Source: an uncultured Erysipelotrichaceae bacterium
GTDB taxonomy: Bacteria > Bacillota_I > Bacilli_A > RF39 > UBA660
Assembly (NCBI GenBank): GCA_902783345.1
Contig: CACZQI010000017.1
Span: 1-12,851 of the forward strand
Reading direction: 5' to 3'
Length of the DNA stretch: 12,851 nt
Below the pieces are notes generated by a model. The model did not search any database. It was not told the DNA's origin and worked only from the letters and a program-made list of their open reading frames with translations. Both the position numbers and the translations under genes were made by a program. Of the stretch, positions 6,406-12,851 are shown one piece after another. Within the stretch, counting starts at the first letter, position 1, and each line of letters starts with the position of its first letter.

Positions 6406-7122
6406 ATGCAGATAATTAATCATTACAAAAAATATGTAATTTTAACTTCAGCTTTTTTAGTTTTAATATCATTTATCTATTGGTATTTTAATGATAATCA
6501 TAAAGAGAATATGTTAAATACATATGCTGATGAAGTTAGCACAGAAAATTTAGCATCTAACTGTGAATCAAAAACATTTTTTGTAGATATAAAAGGCGCT
6601 GTTAAAAAGCCAGGTGTTTATGAATTTAAAGATGGCGATATTATAATGGATGCAATTGAAAAAGCCGGCGGACTTACTAAAAATGCAGTAACATCTAATA
6701 TTAATTTGAGTCAAAAATTAAAAAGTGAAATGGTTATTTATATTTTTACTAAAAATGAATTAACTACTAAAAAAGTATCTCAAACAAGTAATGATAGTGA
6801 AACCCAAACTACTACCAAAACTACTTTAAGTGATAATGAATGCCACTGTGAAACTATTGAAGTTAATAATTGTATTGATAATAAAGAGCCTGTTTTAGAT
6901 AACAATGAAACTGATTTAATAAGTTCTAGTTCAAAAGTTAATATTAATAAAGCAACTGTAAGTGAACTTATGACTTTATCTGGTATTGGAGAAGCTAAAG
7001 CCGAAGCTATCATTAGTTATCGTAATAAAAATGGTAATTTTAATACAATTGATGATATTAAAAATGTATCTGGTTTAGGTGATGCAATATTTAACAAGAT
7101 TAAAGATAATATTACAGTTTAA
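6406..7122 (+). CDS. comEA: Competence protein ComEA (transforming-DNA receptor)
   Basis: The 238-residue protein has the standard ComEA layout. An N-terminal membrane anchor at about 10-28 is followed by an SLBB-type domain at about 57-116 (FFVDIKGAVKKPGVYEF, then DAIEKAGGLTKNA) and a low-complexity Thr/Ser/Asn linker at about 117-175. A C-terminal pair of helix-hairpin-helix DNA-binding motifs follows at 177-238 (VNINKATVSELMTLSGIGEA and VSGLGDAIFNKI). ComEA binds double-stranded DNA on the outer face of the membrane and hands it to ComEC. The linker contains a cysteine cluster, C146, C148 and C156, which is not a usual feature. ATG 6406 is chosen over GTG 6397, which lies inside the strong ribosome site AGGAGGTGA (6392-6400). 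The 3' end overlaps comEC by 41 bp. Confidence 0.93.
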   Translation: MQIINHYKKYVILTSAFLVLISFIYWYFNDNHKENMLNTYADEVSTENLASNCESKTFFVDIKGAVKKPGVYEFKDGDIIMDAIEKAGGLTKNAVTSNINLSQKLKSEMVIYIFTKNELTTKKVSQTSNDSETQTTTKTTLSDNECHCETIEVNNCIDNKEPVLDNNETDLISSSSKVNINKATVSELMTLSGIGEAKAEAIISYRNKNGNFNTIDDIKNVSGLGDAIFNKIKDNITV

Positions 7123-9100
7123 TAAGTTATATTTAATAGTTTTATTACTTTCATTATTATTAGTATTTTTAAGAATTAATTTTTTCCCTTATAAATCAAG
7201 AATTATTCCCTCTAATTCTTTTATTGGGGAAATAACTAATTTAGAATATGATAATGATAAATATAAAATAACTATTAAAAATAAAGAAGAAGTAATTGGT
7301 TATTATAATTCTAAAAACAAATTAGATTTAAAACTTGGTTATACTATAAAAATAGTGGGCTCATTTTATGAACCAACTAATAATACTATTTTTAATACTT
7401 TTAATTATAAAGAATATTTAAATAATCATTATATTTTTTATCAAGTCAAAATAAAATCTTTAGAAGTAATTGATAATCATGTTAGTTTAAAATATAAAAT
7501 TAAAAACTTTATTAATGATAGATGTGAAAACTATAAAAATGCGGGGTATATTAAAGCTTTTATTATTGGTGATAAAACTGATTTAGATAATTATGAAACA
7601 TATCAAAATACTGGTGTCAGCCATTTATTTGCCATAAGTGGTATGCATATTGGTCTTTTAACATCCTTTCTTTATTTATTATTTAAAAAAAGTAAATTCC
7701 AAAATTTAATTGTTATTTCCTTTCTAATAATATATCTTAATATTACTAATTATTCTGCTAGTTTAATAAGAAGTGCATTATTTTTTACACTTCTTATTAT
7801 CAATAAGAAATATAATTTAAATATTGAGACTAAAAATATCTTATTTTTAACTATAATTATTCTTTTAAATTATAATCCTTATTTTATATTTGATTATGGT
7901 TTTTTATATTCTATTTTAACAACATATGGTTTAATACTTAGTACTAAATATTATCGTAAAAATTATTTTTATAATATTTTAATTACAAGTTTTATGGCAT
8001 TTTTCTTTAGTTTGCCAGTTACAATTAATTTAAATTATGAATTTAATTTACTTTCAATTATAAATAATATCTTTATTGTGCCTTTAGTTAGTTTAGTAGT
8101 TTATCCCTTAAGTTTAATTGTTTTTATACTATCATTTTTAGAACCTATTTTATCATTTATGATTATGGTGCTTGAAAAAGTTAATTATTTTTTAAATATT
8201 ATTTCTATCAATATAATTATTCCTAAAGTTTCTATTGTATGGTTTATTATTTATTATCTATTTTTAATTTTATTTATTAAGTCAAATAACTTTAAATATC
8301 TAATCATTGGTATTTTATTAGTTTTTTCTTTAAAAATAAAACCTTTGTTAAATTCATATACTGATATTTATTTTTTAGATGTTAATCAAGGAGATAGTAC
8401 GCTTTTGGTAAATAAAAATAAATCTATTTTAATAGATACTGGGGGAATTGTAGATAAAAATATTAGTAAGAATACGATTAAATTAATTAAAAGTTTAGGA
8501 TTAAATAATATAGATATTTTGATATTAACTCATGGAGATTACGACCACATGGGAGAAGCTATTAATTTAGTAAATAATTTTAAAGTAGATAAGGTTATAT
8601 TTAATTGTGGTGAATTTAATGATTTAGAAAAAGAACTAATCAAGGAATTAGGTAAGAAAAAAATAAAGTATTATTCATGTATTAAAGAATTGAATGTTGA
8701 TAATAATAAACTCTATTTTTTACAAACTAAGAAATATGATAATGAAAACGATAATAGCAATGTAATTTATACAGAACTAAATGGCTATAAGTTTATGTTT
8801 ATGGGGGATGCAGGAAAAGAAAAAGAGAAAGATATTCTTGAAAAATATAAATTATCACATATAGATGTATTAAAAGTAGGGCATCATGGATCAAGAACAA
8901 GTAGTAGTGAAGAATTTATAAATGAAATTAATCCTAAATATTCTATTATTAGTGTTGGAAAAAATAATCGTTATGGTCATCCAAATAAAGAAGTATTAAA
9001 AACTCTCAATAATTCAAAAATTTATAGAACAGATCAAAATGGCAGTATTATGTTTAAAAGTAAAAATAACAAATTAAAAATTGAGACTTGCAGTCCATAG
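7082..9100 (+). CDS. comEC: Competence protein ComEC (DNA uptake channel)
   Basis: The 672-residue product is the membrane channel that carries single-stranded transforming DNA into the cell. Residues 16-30 form the first membrane segment, followed by a DUF4131-type (OB-like) region at about 44-130. The ComEC_N channel domain follows with the hallmark GVSHLFAISGMHIGL (178-192) and many hydrophobic helices to about 418. A metallo-beta-lactamase-like domain covers 428-672, with LDVNQGDSTLL, H484-G-D-Y-D488-H489, VGHHGS (H601, H602) and YGHPNKEV; these metal ligands look intact, so nuclease activity is plausible. It is about 100 residues shorter than the B. subtilis protein. ATG 7082 is the only reasonable start, although GTG 7079 directly precedes it. 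The ribosome site is poor (TTTAGG) and the overlap with comEA suggests coupled translation. Confidence 0.93.
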   Translation: MQYLTRLKIILQFNKLYLIVLLLSLLLVFLRINFFPYKSRIIPSNSFIGEITNLEYDNDKYKITIKNKEEVIGYYNSKNKLDLKLGYTIKIVGSFYEPTNNTIFNTFNYKEYLNNHYIFYQVKIKSLEVIDNHVSLKYKIKNFINDRCENYKNAGYIKAFIIGDKTDLDNYETYQNTGVSHLFAISGMHIGLLTSFLYLLFKKSKFQNLIVISFLIIYLNITNYSASLIRSALFFTLLIINKKYNLNIETKNILFLTIIILLNYNPYFIFDYGFLYSILTTYGLILSTKYYRKNYFYNILITSFMAFFFSLPVTINLNYEFNLLSIINNIFIVPLVSLVVYPLSLIVFILSFLEPILSFMIMVLEKVNYFLNIISINIIIPKVSIVWFIIYYLFLILFIKSNNFKYLIIGILLVFSLKIKPLLNSYTDIYFLDVNQGDSTLLVNKNKSILIDTGGIVDKNISKNTIKLIKSLGLNNIDILILTHGDYDHMGEAINLVNNFKVDKVIFNCGEFNDLEKELIKELGKKKIKYYSCIKELNVDNNKLYFLQTKKYDNENDNSNVIYTELNGYKFMFMGDAGKEKEKDILEKYKLSHIDVLKVGHHGSRTSSSEEFINEINPKYSIISVGKNNRYGHPNKEVLKTLNNSKIYRTDQNGSIMFKSKNNKLKIETCSP

Positions 9101-9112
9101 GAAGGAGAGAAT

Positions 9113-10003
9113 ATGAATTATTATAACGAGATAAAAAACAAATTAATTGATAATGAAATATATTTAAGAGTAAAAGACTATTCAAAAGAAAAACATACTC
9201 TTTTAACACATTATGAGGTTGGTAAATTGTTATTAGAAGCTGGTAAACGCTATGGCGATGATGTAATTGGAAATTATTCAAAAAAGTTGTCAATTGAAGT
9301 TAATAAAAAATATAATTCAAGAACTTTAAGAAGAATGCGACAATTATATCAATTTTTTGAAGATCAAAAATGGTCCCCAGTGGGGACCAATTTATCAATT
9401 AGTCATATTAGGCAATTATTTAGTTTAAATGATAATAATAAAATAAATTATTATGTTACTCAAGTAGAAAAAAGAAATTTGTCAAAGAGACAATTAGAAG
9501 AAATAATTAAGAACAAAGAATACGAAAGATTAACAGATTTTACTAAAAATAAGTTGATAACTGATGATACGATTGAAGTAAAAGATTTAGTACCAAATCC
9601 TATATTAATTAAAAATAAAAATAATATAGAAATAATTACTGAAAAAGCACTTCATCATCTAATATTAGAAGATATAGAGTCATTTATGAAAGAACTTGGT
9701 AATTCATTTAGTTTTATAGGTAGTGAATATAAAATTAAAATAGGTGATAGAAATCATTATATTGATTTATTGCTATTTAATATAAAATATAATTGTTATG
9801 TTGTGATTGAATTAAAAGTAACAGAGTGTAAAGTAGAATATATTGCCCAAGTTCAAAAATATATGAATTACATAGATAAAAATATAAAAGAAATAAGCAA
9901 TAATAATACAATTGGAATATTAATATGCAAAAGAGAGAATAAATTTGTAATAGAATATTGTTCGGATGAAAGAATTGCTGTTAGAAAATATGAATTAGTA
10001 TGA
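9113..10003 (+). CDS. DUF1016/YhcG-family PDDEXK nuclease (copy B)
   Basis: This 296-residue protein is a second full-length DUF1016 member, more than half identical by eye to copy A (288-1190) in its C-terminal half. The nuclease core is intact: SEYKIKIG (204-211), YIDLLLFN with D218, and VVIELK with E233 and K235. The N-domain motif that reads LTWSHYR in copy A is LSISHIR here (94-100), so the conserved W and Y are both replaced by I, which may alter N-domain function. GGAAGGAGAG precedes the ATG, and the gene starts 12 bp after comEC, so it is likely read from the competence operon. It ends in TGA (10001-10003), the only TGA stop in the window. Codons 87-93 contain a perfect 19-bp palindrome unlike that of copy A. 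Confidence 0.9.
   Translation: MNYYNEIKNKLIDNEIYLRVKDYSKEKHTLLTHYEVGKLLLEAGKRYGDDVIGNYSKKLSIEVNKKYNSRTLRRMRQLYQFFEDQKWSPVGTNLSISHIRQLFSLNDNNKINYYVTQVEKRNLSKRQLEEIIKNKEYERLTDFTKNKLITDDTIEVKDLVPNPILIKNKNNIEIITEKALHHLILEDIESFMKELGNSFSFIGSEYKIKIGDRNHYIDLLLFNIKYNCYVVIELKVTECKVEYIAQVQKYMNYIDKNIKEISNNNTIGILICKRENKFVIEYCSDERIAVRKYELV
9371..9389 (+). repeat. Perfect 9-1-9 palindrome inside DUF1016 copy B
   Basis: TGGTCCCCAGTGGGGACCA has 9-bp arms, TGGTCCCCA and TGGGGACCA, around one central G; 13 of 19 bases are G or C. It starts on a codon boundary and encodes W-S-P-V-G-T plus the first base of N93. Like the palindrome of copy A it directly follows CAAAAA (codons QK) and precedes the LSxSHxR motif, but its sequence is completely different. 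Confidence 0.95.
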
Positions 10004-10009
10004 TATAAT
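9981..10009 (+). promoter_or_regulatory. Promoter for the gene at 10043
   Basis: TTAGAA (9981-9986) and TATAAT (10004-10009) are separated by 17 bp, and the -10 is extended by TGA (10001-10003). That TGA is at the same time the stop codon of DUF1016 copy B. Transcription would start near 10016, giving a leader of about 27 nt. Confidence 0.65.
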
Positions 10010-10042
10010 ATTAAACAATTAGATTTAAAAAGGAGATTGTTT

Positions 10043-10735
10043 ATGACTAATTTAACACCACAAAACGATAACTTAATTCTCTTTATTAAAAATATAATAT
10101 TAAAATATTGTCCTTACGTAGAAAATAGAATATCTATTTTAGGAAAAGCTAAAGCACCACAATTTGATATTAATATAGATATTAAAAATGAAGAAACTCA
10201 AATAATGTTTTTATTTGGTAATAATAATTTTAAACAAAGTATTGATGAAAAAGTGGAAATTTCAGGAATTATAACTTTTAATGAAATAAAAGATATCATA
10301 GATTATATTTTAAGTGATCATGAAATTGTTAAAGAATTATACATCTATAATAATAAATTAAATTTAAACTTTGCTATTAATTGGACTGATGAAAATTTAA
10401 AAGGAATAAACTGTAGTGATATTACTATTCAAATAAAATTTAATGATTCTAATCTAGAAAAAGATTATTTATATTTATTATTTAAAACATATTATAATTA
10501 TTTAATAAAAGTTCCTGCTTTTAAAAAAATAAGAGATAATTACATTTATAAAGAAAAAGAATCTTATTTTGAAAAATTAAATAAAAATGAGTTAATTAAT
10601 TTTTTAAATATGTTAAATGAAGATGAGCTAAGAAAATTATTATTAGATTTAAATAATGACACTTTTATAAAGTATTATGATAATGATAAAGAAAAAAGTA
10701 AAGTATTGGTTTTAACTAGTCATAATGATAATTAA
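10043..10735 (+). CDS. Unrecognised 230-residue protein
   Basis: I do not recognise a family. The protein is soluble-looking: there is no signal peptide, membrane segment or cysteine-rich motif, and it is rich in Asn, Lys, Ile and acidic residues. The first two thirds look like mixed strands and helices (for example FDINIDIKNEETQIMFLFG at about 49-67). The last third is predominantly charged and probably helical (YFEKLNKNELINFLNMLNED, then ELRKLLLDLNNDTF). ATG 10043 is preferred, with AGGAG (10031-10035) 7 nt upstream. The frame is open back to the TGA that ends DUF1016 copy B, so the two ORFs are separated in frame by one stop codon. Its own promoter (9981-10009) allows separate expression, but read-through from the comE operon is possible, since no terminator lies between. 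Confidence 0.75.
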   Translation: MTNLTPQNDNLILFIKNIILKYCPYVENRISILGKAKAPQFDINIDIKNEETQIMFLFGNNNFKQSIDEKVEISGIITFNEIKDIIDYILSDHEIVKELYIYNNKLNLNFAINWTDENLKGINCSDITIQIKFNDSNLEKDYLYLLFKTYYNYLIKVPAFKKIRDNYIYKEKESYFEKLNKNELINFLNMLNEDELRKLLLDLNNDTFIKYYDNDKEKSKVLVLTSHNDN

Positions 10736-10747
10736 AAGCTATTAATA

Positions 10748-10781
10748 GGCATAAATAATATTCTATCCACCTATTTTTGCC
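10748..10781 (+). repeat. Imperfect hairpin downstream of the 10043 gene
   Basis: GGCATAAATA (10748-10757) and TATTTTTGCC (10772-10781) pair at 9 of 10 positions around a 14-base loop. It starts 12 bp after the stop codon. No T-run follows the stem, so it is only a weak terminator candidate and may act as a 3'-end stabiliser. Confidence 0.4.
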
Positions 10782-10795
10782 ATACAATATAATAT

Positions 10796-10809
10796 ACACT
10801 AATTAGTGT
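10796..10809. repeat. 14-bp perfect palindrome next to TATAAT
   Basis: ACACTAATTAGTGT is its own reverse complement and lies 2 bp after a TATAAT at 10788-10793. It has the form of a repressor operator. As RNA it could form a 5-bp stem with an AATT loop followed by TTTT, a weak hairpin. No good -35 was found for the neighbouring TATAAT. Confidence 0.5.
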
Positions 10810-10837
10810 TTTAGATAGATTTAGGGTTATCCTTGAT

Positions 10838-10861
10838 AAAGCGCATGAAATATGCGTTTTT
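10838..10861 (+). terminator. Intrinsic terminator upstream of rpsO
   Basis: The stem AAAGCGCAT (10838-10846) with ATGCGTTTT (10852-10860), loop GAAAT and one G-T pair, merges into a T-run (10857-10861). It lies about 100 bp after the stop codon of the 10043 gene and before the rpsO promoter, so it probably closes the upstream transcript. Confidence 0.7.
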
Positions 10862-10907
10862 ATCTTTATTTAAAAGTGGAAAATAATATAAAAATAGCAA
10901 TTTTTCA

Positions 10908-10936
10908 TTGATTTATTGAACATTTTATAATATAAT
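10908..10936 (+). promoter_or_regulatory. rpsO promoter
   Basis: TTGATT (10908-10913) and TATAAT (10931-10936) are separated by the ideal 17 bp. An overlapping TATAAT at 10926-10931 has no matching -35. Transcription would start near 10943, leaving an untranslated leader of about 80 nt, long for this window and compatible with autoregulation. Confidence 0.75.
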
Positions 10937-10952
10937 TAACTAGAAGTTTTTT

Positions 10953-10987
10953 CTTGGATTGGATTTATCTTCCGATTTCATTCTAAG
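10953..10987 (+). promoter_or_regulatory. Candidate structured rpsO leader (S15 autoregulation)
   Basis: CTTGGA (10953-10958) pairs with TCTAAG (10982-10987), and immediately inside, TTGG (10959-10962) pairs with CCGA (10972-10975). An unpaired TTTCAT lies on the 3' side. The outer stem contains a G-U pair next to a G-C pair, the type of element S15 recognises in 16S rRNA. Ribosomal protein S15 represses its own mRNA in several bacteria through unrelated leader folds; that this fold binds S15 is inference. Confidence 0.45.
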
Positions 10988-11023
10988 ATTAAACTGATAA
11001 ATATATAAAAGGAGGAAATAAAA

Positions 11024-11293
11024 ATGGCTGTTTCAAAAGAACAAAAGGCTAAAAGATTAAAAGAATTTACTGGTGGAAATACTAACACTGGTGATACTGG
11101 ATATCAAATAGCAGTACTTACAGATGAGATTAACAATTTAACTGAACATTTAAAAGATCATAAACATGATTATCATTCAAAAAGAGGTTTATTCTTAATG
11201 ATTGGTAAAAGACGTGGTTTATTAGATTATTTAAAGAGAAAAGATATTGTTAGATATCGTGAAGTAATTGAAAAATTAAATATTAGAAAATAG
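11024..11293 (+). CDS. rpsO: 30S ribosomal protein S15
   Basis: The 89-residue product has exactly the usual S15 length and its signatures: [20 protein letters not shown] (about residues 23-42), [14 protein letters not shown] with the rRNA-contacting histidines (43-56), and [14 protein letters not shown] (61-74). S15 binds the central domain of 16S rRNA early in small-subunit assembly. The ribosome site AAGGAGG lies just before the ATG. The gene has its own promoter and a structured leader, and it precedes pnp, the common bacterial order; a hairpin lies between the two. Confidence 0.97.
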   Translation: MAVSKEQKAKRLKEFTGGNTNTGDTGYQIAVLTDEINNLTEHLKDHKHDYHSKRGLFLMIGKRRGLLDYLKRKDIVRYREVIEKLNIRK

Positions 11294-11320
11294 GGCACTT
11301 AAGTTTTTTAGTGTCTTTTT
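11294..11320 (+). terminator. Hairpin with T-run between rpsO and pnp
   Basis: GGCACT (11294-11299) pairs with AGTGTC (11310-11315), with one G-T wobble and a T-rich loop, followed by five T (11316-11320). It starts directly after the rpsO stop codon. No separate pnp promoter is evident in the 25 bp that follow, so it is probably a partial terminator or a processing site. Confidence 0.7.
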
Positions 11321-11345
11321 ATTTAGAAGAAAAGAAAGGTAGAAT

Positions 11346-12851
11346 ATGAAGAAAGAATTTAAATACAATTTTTTAGGAAGAGAATTAATAGTTGAAACAG
11401 GAGAACTTGCTAAACAAGCCCATGGTGCTGTATTAGTTCGTTATGGTGATACGGTTGTTTTGTCAACGGTAGTAGTAAGTAAAACAGCCAACATTTTATC
11501 AGATTTCTTCCCATTAATGGTTTTATACCAGGAAAAATTATATGCTGCAGGAAAGATTCCTGGAGGCTTTTTAAGAAGAGAGGGTCGTGCAACTGAGCAT
11601 GAAACATTAGTTTCTAGATTAATTGACCGTCCTATTCGTCCATTATTCGCAGAAGGATTTAATAATGAGGTTCAAGTAATTAATACAGTATTATCTAGTG
11701 ATCCTGATTGCACAACTGCAATGGCAGCTATGCTAGGTTCATCTATTGCATTAATGATTTCTGATATCCCATTTGAAGGACCTATCGCTGGTGTAGTTGT
11801 TGGTAAGGTTAATGGTGAATTAATCATCAACCCAACTCCAGAGCAGCTAGAGGTTTCTGAAATTAATTTAACTGTTGCAGGTACACATACTGCAATTAAC
11901 ATGGTTGAGGCTGGTGCTAGATTCGTATCTGAGGATGATATGTGGGAGGCACTTAAGTTTGGTCATGCTGAAATTCAAAGATTATGTGAATTCGAGCAGG
12001 AGATTGTTAAGGAATGTGGTAAGGAAAAGTATGTTCCTACATTATTCCAGGTAGATCCTGAAATCGAAGCAGCAGTTAAGGCTTATGCTGAGGAGAATAT
12101 GATTAAGGCTATCCGTGTTGAGGATAAACTTGAAAGATATGCTGCCATCGACAAGGTTAATCAAGATACATTAGAGGAATTTGGCAAGAAGGTATTCGTT
12201 AAGGACTTAGGTGATATTAAGGTTGAGGATACTGAAGCTAAGGCATTATATTTAAAGAATGTACAATATACACTTGATGAAATCTTACATGGCGAAGTAA
12301 GAAGAATGATCGCTGTTGATAAGATTAGACCTGATGGAAGAGCTGTTGATGAGATTCGTCCATTATCCTCAAGAGTAGATGTATTACCTAGAGTTCATGG
12401 TAGTGCATTATTCACAAGAGGTCAGACACAGTCCTTAGGTACTGTAACCTTAGGTTCATTAAATGATAATCAAATTATTGATGGCTTATCTGATGAATCC
12501 TATAAGAGATTTATGCTACACTACAATTTCCCTCAGTTCTCTGTAGGTGAAACAGGTAGATATGGTGCTCCAGGTAGAAGAGAAATCGGTCATGGTGCAC
12601 TTGGTGAGCGTGCATTATCCTATGTAATTCCATCAGAGGATGAATTCCCATATACCATCCGTGTTGTATCTGAGATTTTAGAATCTAATGGTTCATCTAG
12701 CCAGGCTACAATTTGTTCTGGTACATTAGCTTTAATGGCTGCAGGTGTTCCTATTAAGGCTCCTGTTGCAGGTATCGCTATGGGCTTAATTATGACAGAT
12801 GATGAGCATTATACTATATTAACGGATATCCAGGGTATGGAGGATCACCTA
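11346..12851 (+). CDS. pnp: Polyribonucleotide nucleotidyltransferase (PNPase), 5' part
   Basis: The frame from ATG 11346 runs open for exactly 502 codons to the window edge; the family is about 700 residues, so the KH and S1 domains lie outside. The first RNase PH-like domain contains [20 protein letters not shown] (11-30) and [17 protein letters not shown], and [11 protein letters not shown] follows. A helical domain follows, then the second RNase PH-like domain with [31 protein letters not shown] and [21 protein letters not shown]. The window stops at DIQGMEDHL, just before the GDMDFK-type catalytic segment. PNPase degrades RNA 3' to 5' with phosphate and works in the degradosome. The ribosome site AAAGG lies 6 nt before the ATG. 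Lysine codons are 5 AAA to 1 AAG up to codon 64, then 18 AAG to 1 AAA from codon 70, and G+C rises, indicating a mosaic gene. Confidence 0.96.
   Translation, partial: MKKEFKYNFLGRELIVETGELAKQAHGAVLVRYGDTVVLSTVVVSKTANILSDFFPLMVLYQEKLYAAGKIPGGFLRREGRATEHETLVSRLIDRPIRPLFAEGFNNEVQVINTVLSSDPDCTTAMAAMLGSSIALMISDIPFEGPIAGVVVGKVNGELIINPTPEQLEVSEINLTVAGTHTAINMVEAGARFVSEDDMWEALKFGHAEIQRLCEFEQEIVKECGKEKYVPTLFQVDPEIEAAVKAYAEENMIKAIRVEDKLERYAAIDKVNQDTLEEFGKKVFVKDLGDIKVEDTEAKALYLKNVQYTLDEILHGEVRRMIAVDKIRPDGRAVDEIRPLSSRVDVLPRVHGSALFTRGQTQSLGTVTLGSLNDNQIIDGLSDESYKRFMLHYNFPQFSVGETGRYGAPGRREIGHGALGERALSYVIPSEDEFPYTIRVVSEILESNGSSSQATICSGTLALMAAGVPIKAPVAGIAMGLIMTDDEHYTILTDIQGMEDHL

Noticed and set aside
10001..10735. 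DUF1016 copy B and the 10043 gene are in the same frame, separated only by TGA, which could suggest a fused protein under a TGA=Trp code or read-through.
   Set aside because: All tryptophans seen elsewhere are TGG and no gene has an internal TGA, so code 11 applies. Copy B ends where copy A ends, and the downstream ORF has its own promoter, ribosome site and ATG.
1..12851. CRISPR arrays, tRNA or rRNA genes, insertion sequences and transposases.
   Set aside because: No spaced repeat series, tRNA-like fold, rRNA sequence, terminal inverted repeats or transposase-like protein was seen.

Overview
The window is AT-rich, roughly a quarter G+C or less by eye over most of its length. Standard Firmicutes-type Shine-Dalgarno sites precede most genes. 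All tryptophans seen are TGG, no in-frame TGA interrupts any gene, and one gene ends in TGA, so genetic code 11 is read rather than the Mycoplasma code. Gene content (rplQ, comEA-comEC, rpsO-pnp, and a YfmF/YfmH M16 peptidase pair) points to a low-GC Bacillota or Bacilli-related bacterium, possibly an uncultured gut lineage. A species call is not possible from sequence reading alone.

Layout. Positions 1-237: the end of rplQ with a terminator hairpin that overlaps its stop codon. Positions 288-1561: a two-gene unit with a full-length DUF1016/YhcG-type PDDEXK nuclease and a small protein matching only the N-terminal domain of that family. Positions 1644-2807: a membrane-anchored XRE-family regulator. 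A bidirectional terminator separates it from a convergent deoD-type purine nucleoside phosphorylase gene (2831-3556, minus strand). Positions 3653-6179: the overlapping yfmF-yfmH pair, transcribed divergently from deoD. Positions 6180-6405: an intergenic region with a terminator and two DnaA-box-like sites. Positions 6406-9100: comEA and comEC, the DNA receptor and channel for natural transformation, overlapping each other. Positions 9113-10003: a second full-length DUF1016 gene, only 12 bp behind comEC. Positions 10043-10735: an unrecognised protein. Positions 10736-11023: regulatory DNA with a terminator, a 14-bp palindrome, and the rpsO promoter and structured leader. Positions 11024-12851: rpsO and the first 502 codons of pnp.

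The most unusual signal is in the two DUF1016 genes. At the same alignment position, in the same codon phase and behind the same CAAAAA, each carries a perfect 19-bp GC-rich palindrome with 9-1-9 geometry, yet the two palindromes differ completely in sequence (561-579 and 9371-9389). Symmetry is kept while sequence varies, at the boundary between the N-terminal domain and the nuclease domain. This suggests an exchangeable palindromic cassette, a self-recognition site, or a recombination site. The stand-alone N-domain paralogue and the second nuclease gene's position in the competence operon add to the interest.

A second notable signal is in pnp. Its first 200 bp use codons like the rest of the window, but from about 11550 onward lysine switches from AAA to AAG and G+C rises sharply, without any frame break. 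This indicates recombination with foreign DNA or an assembly chimera.
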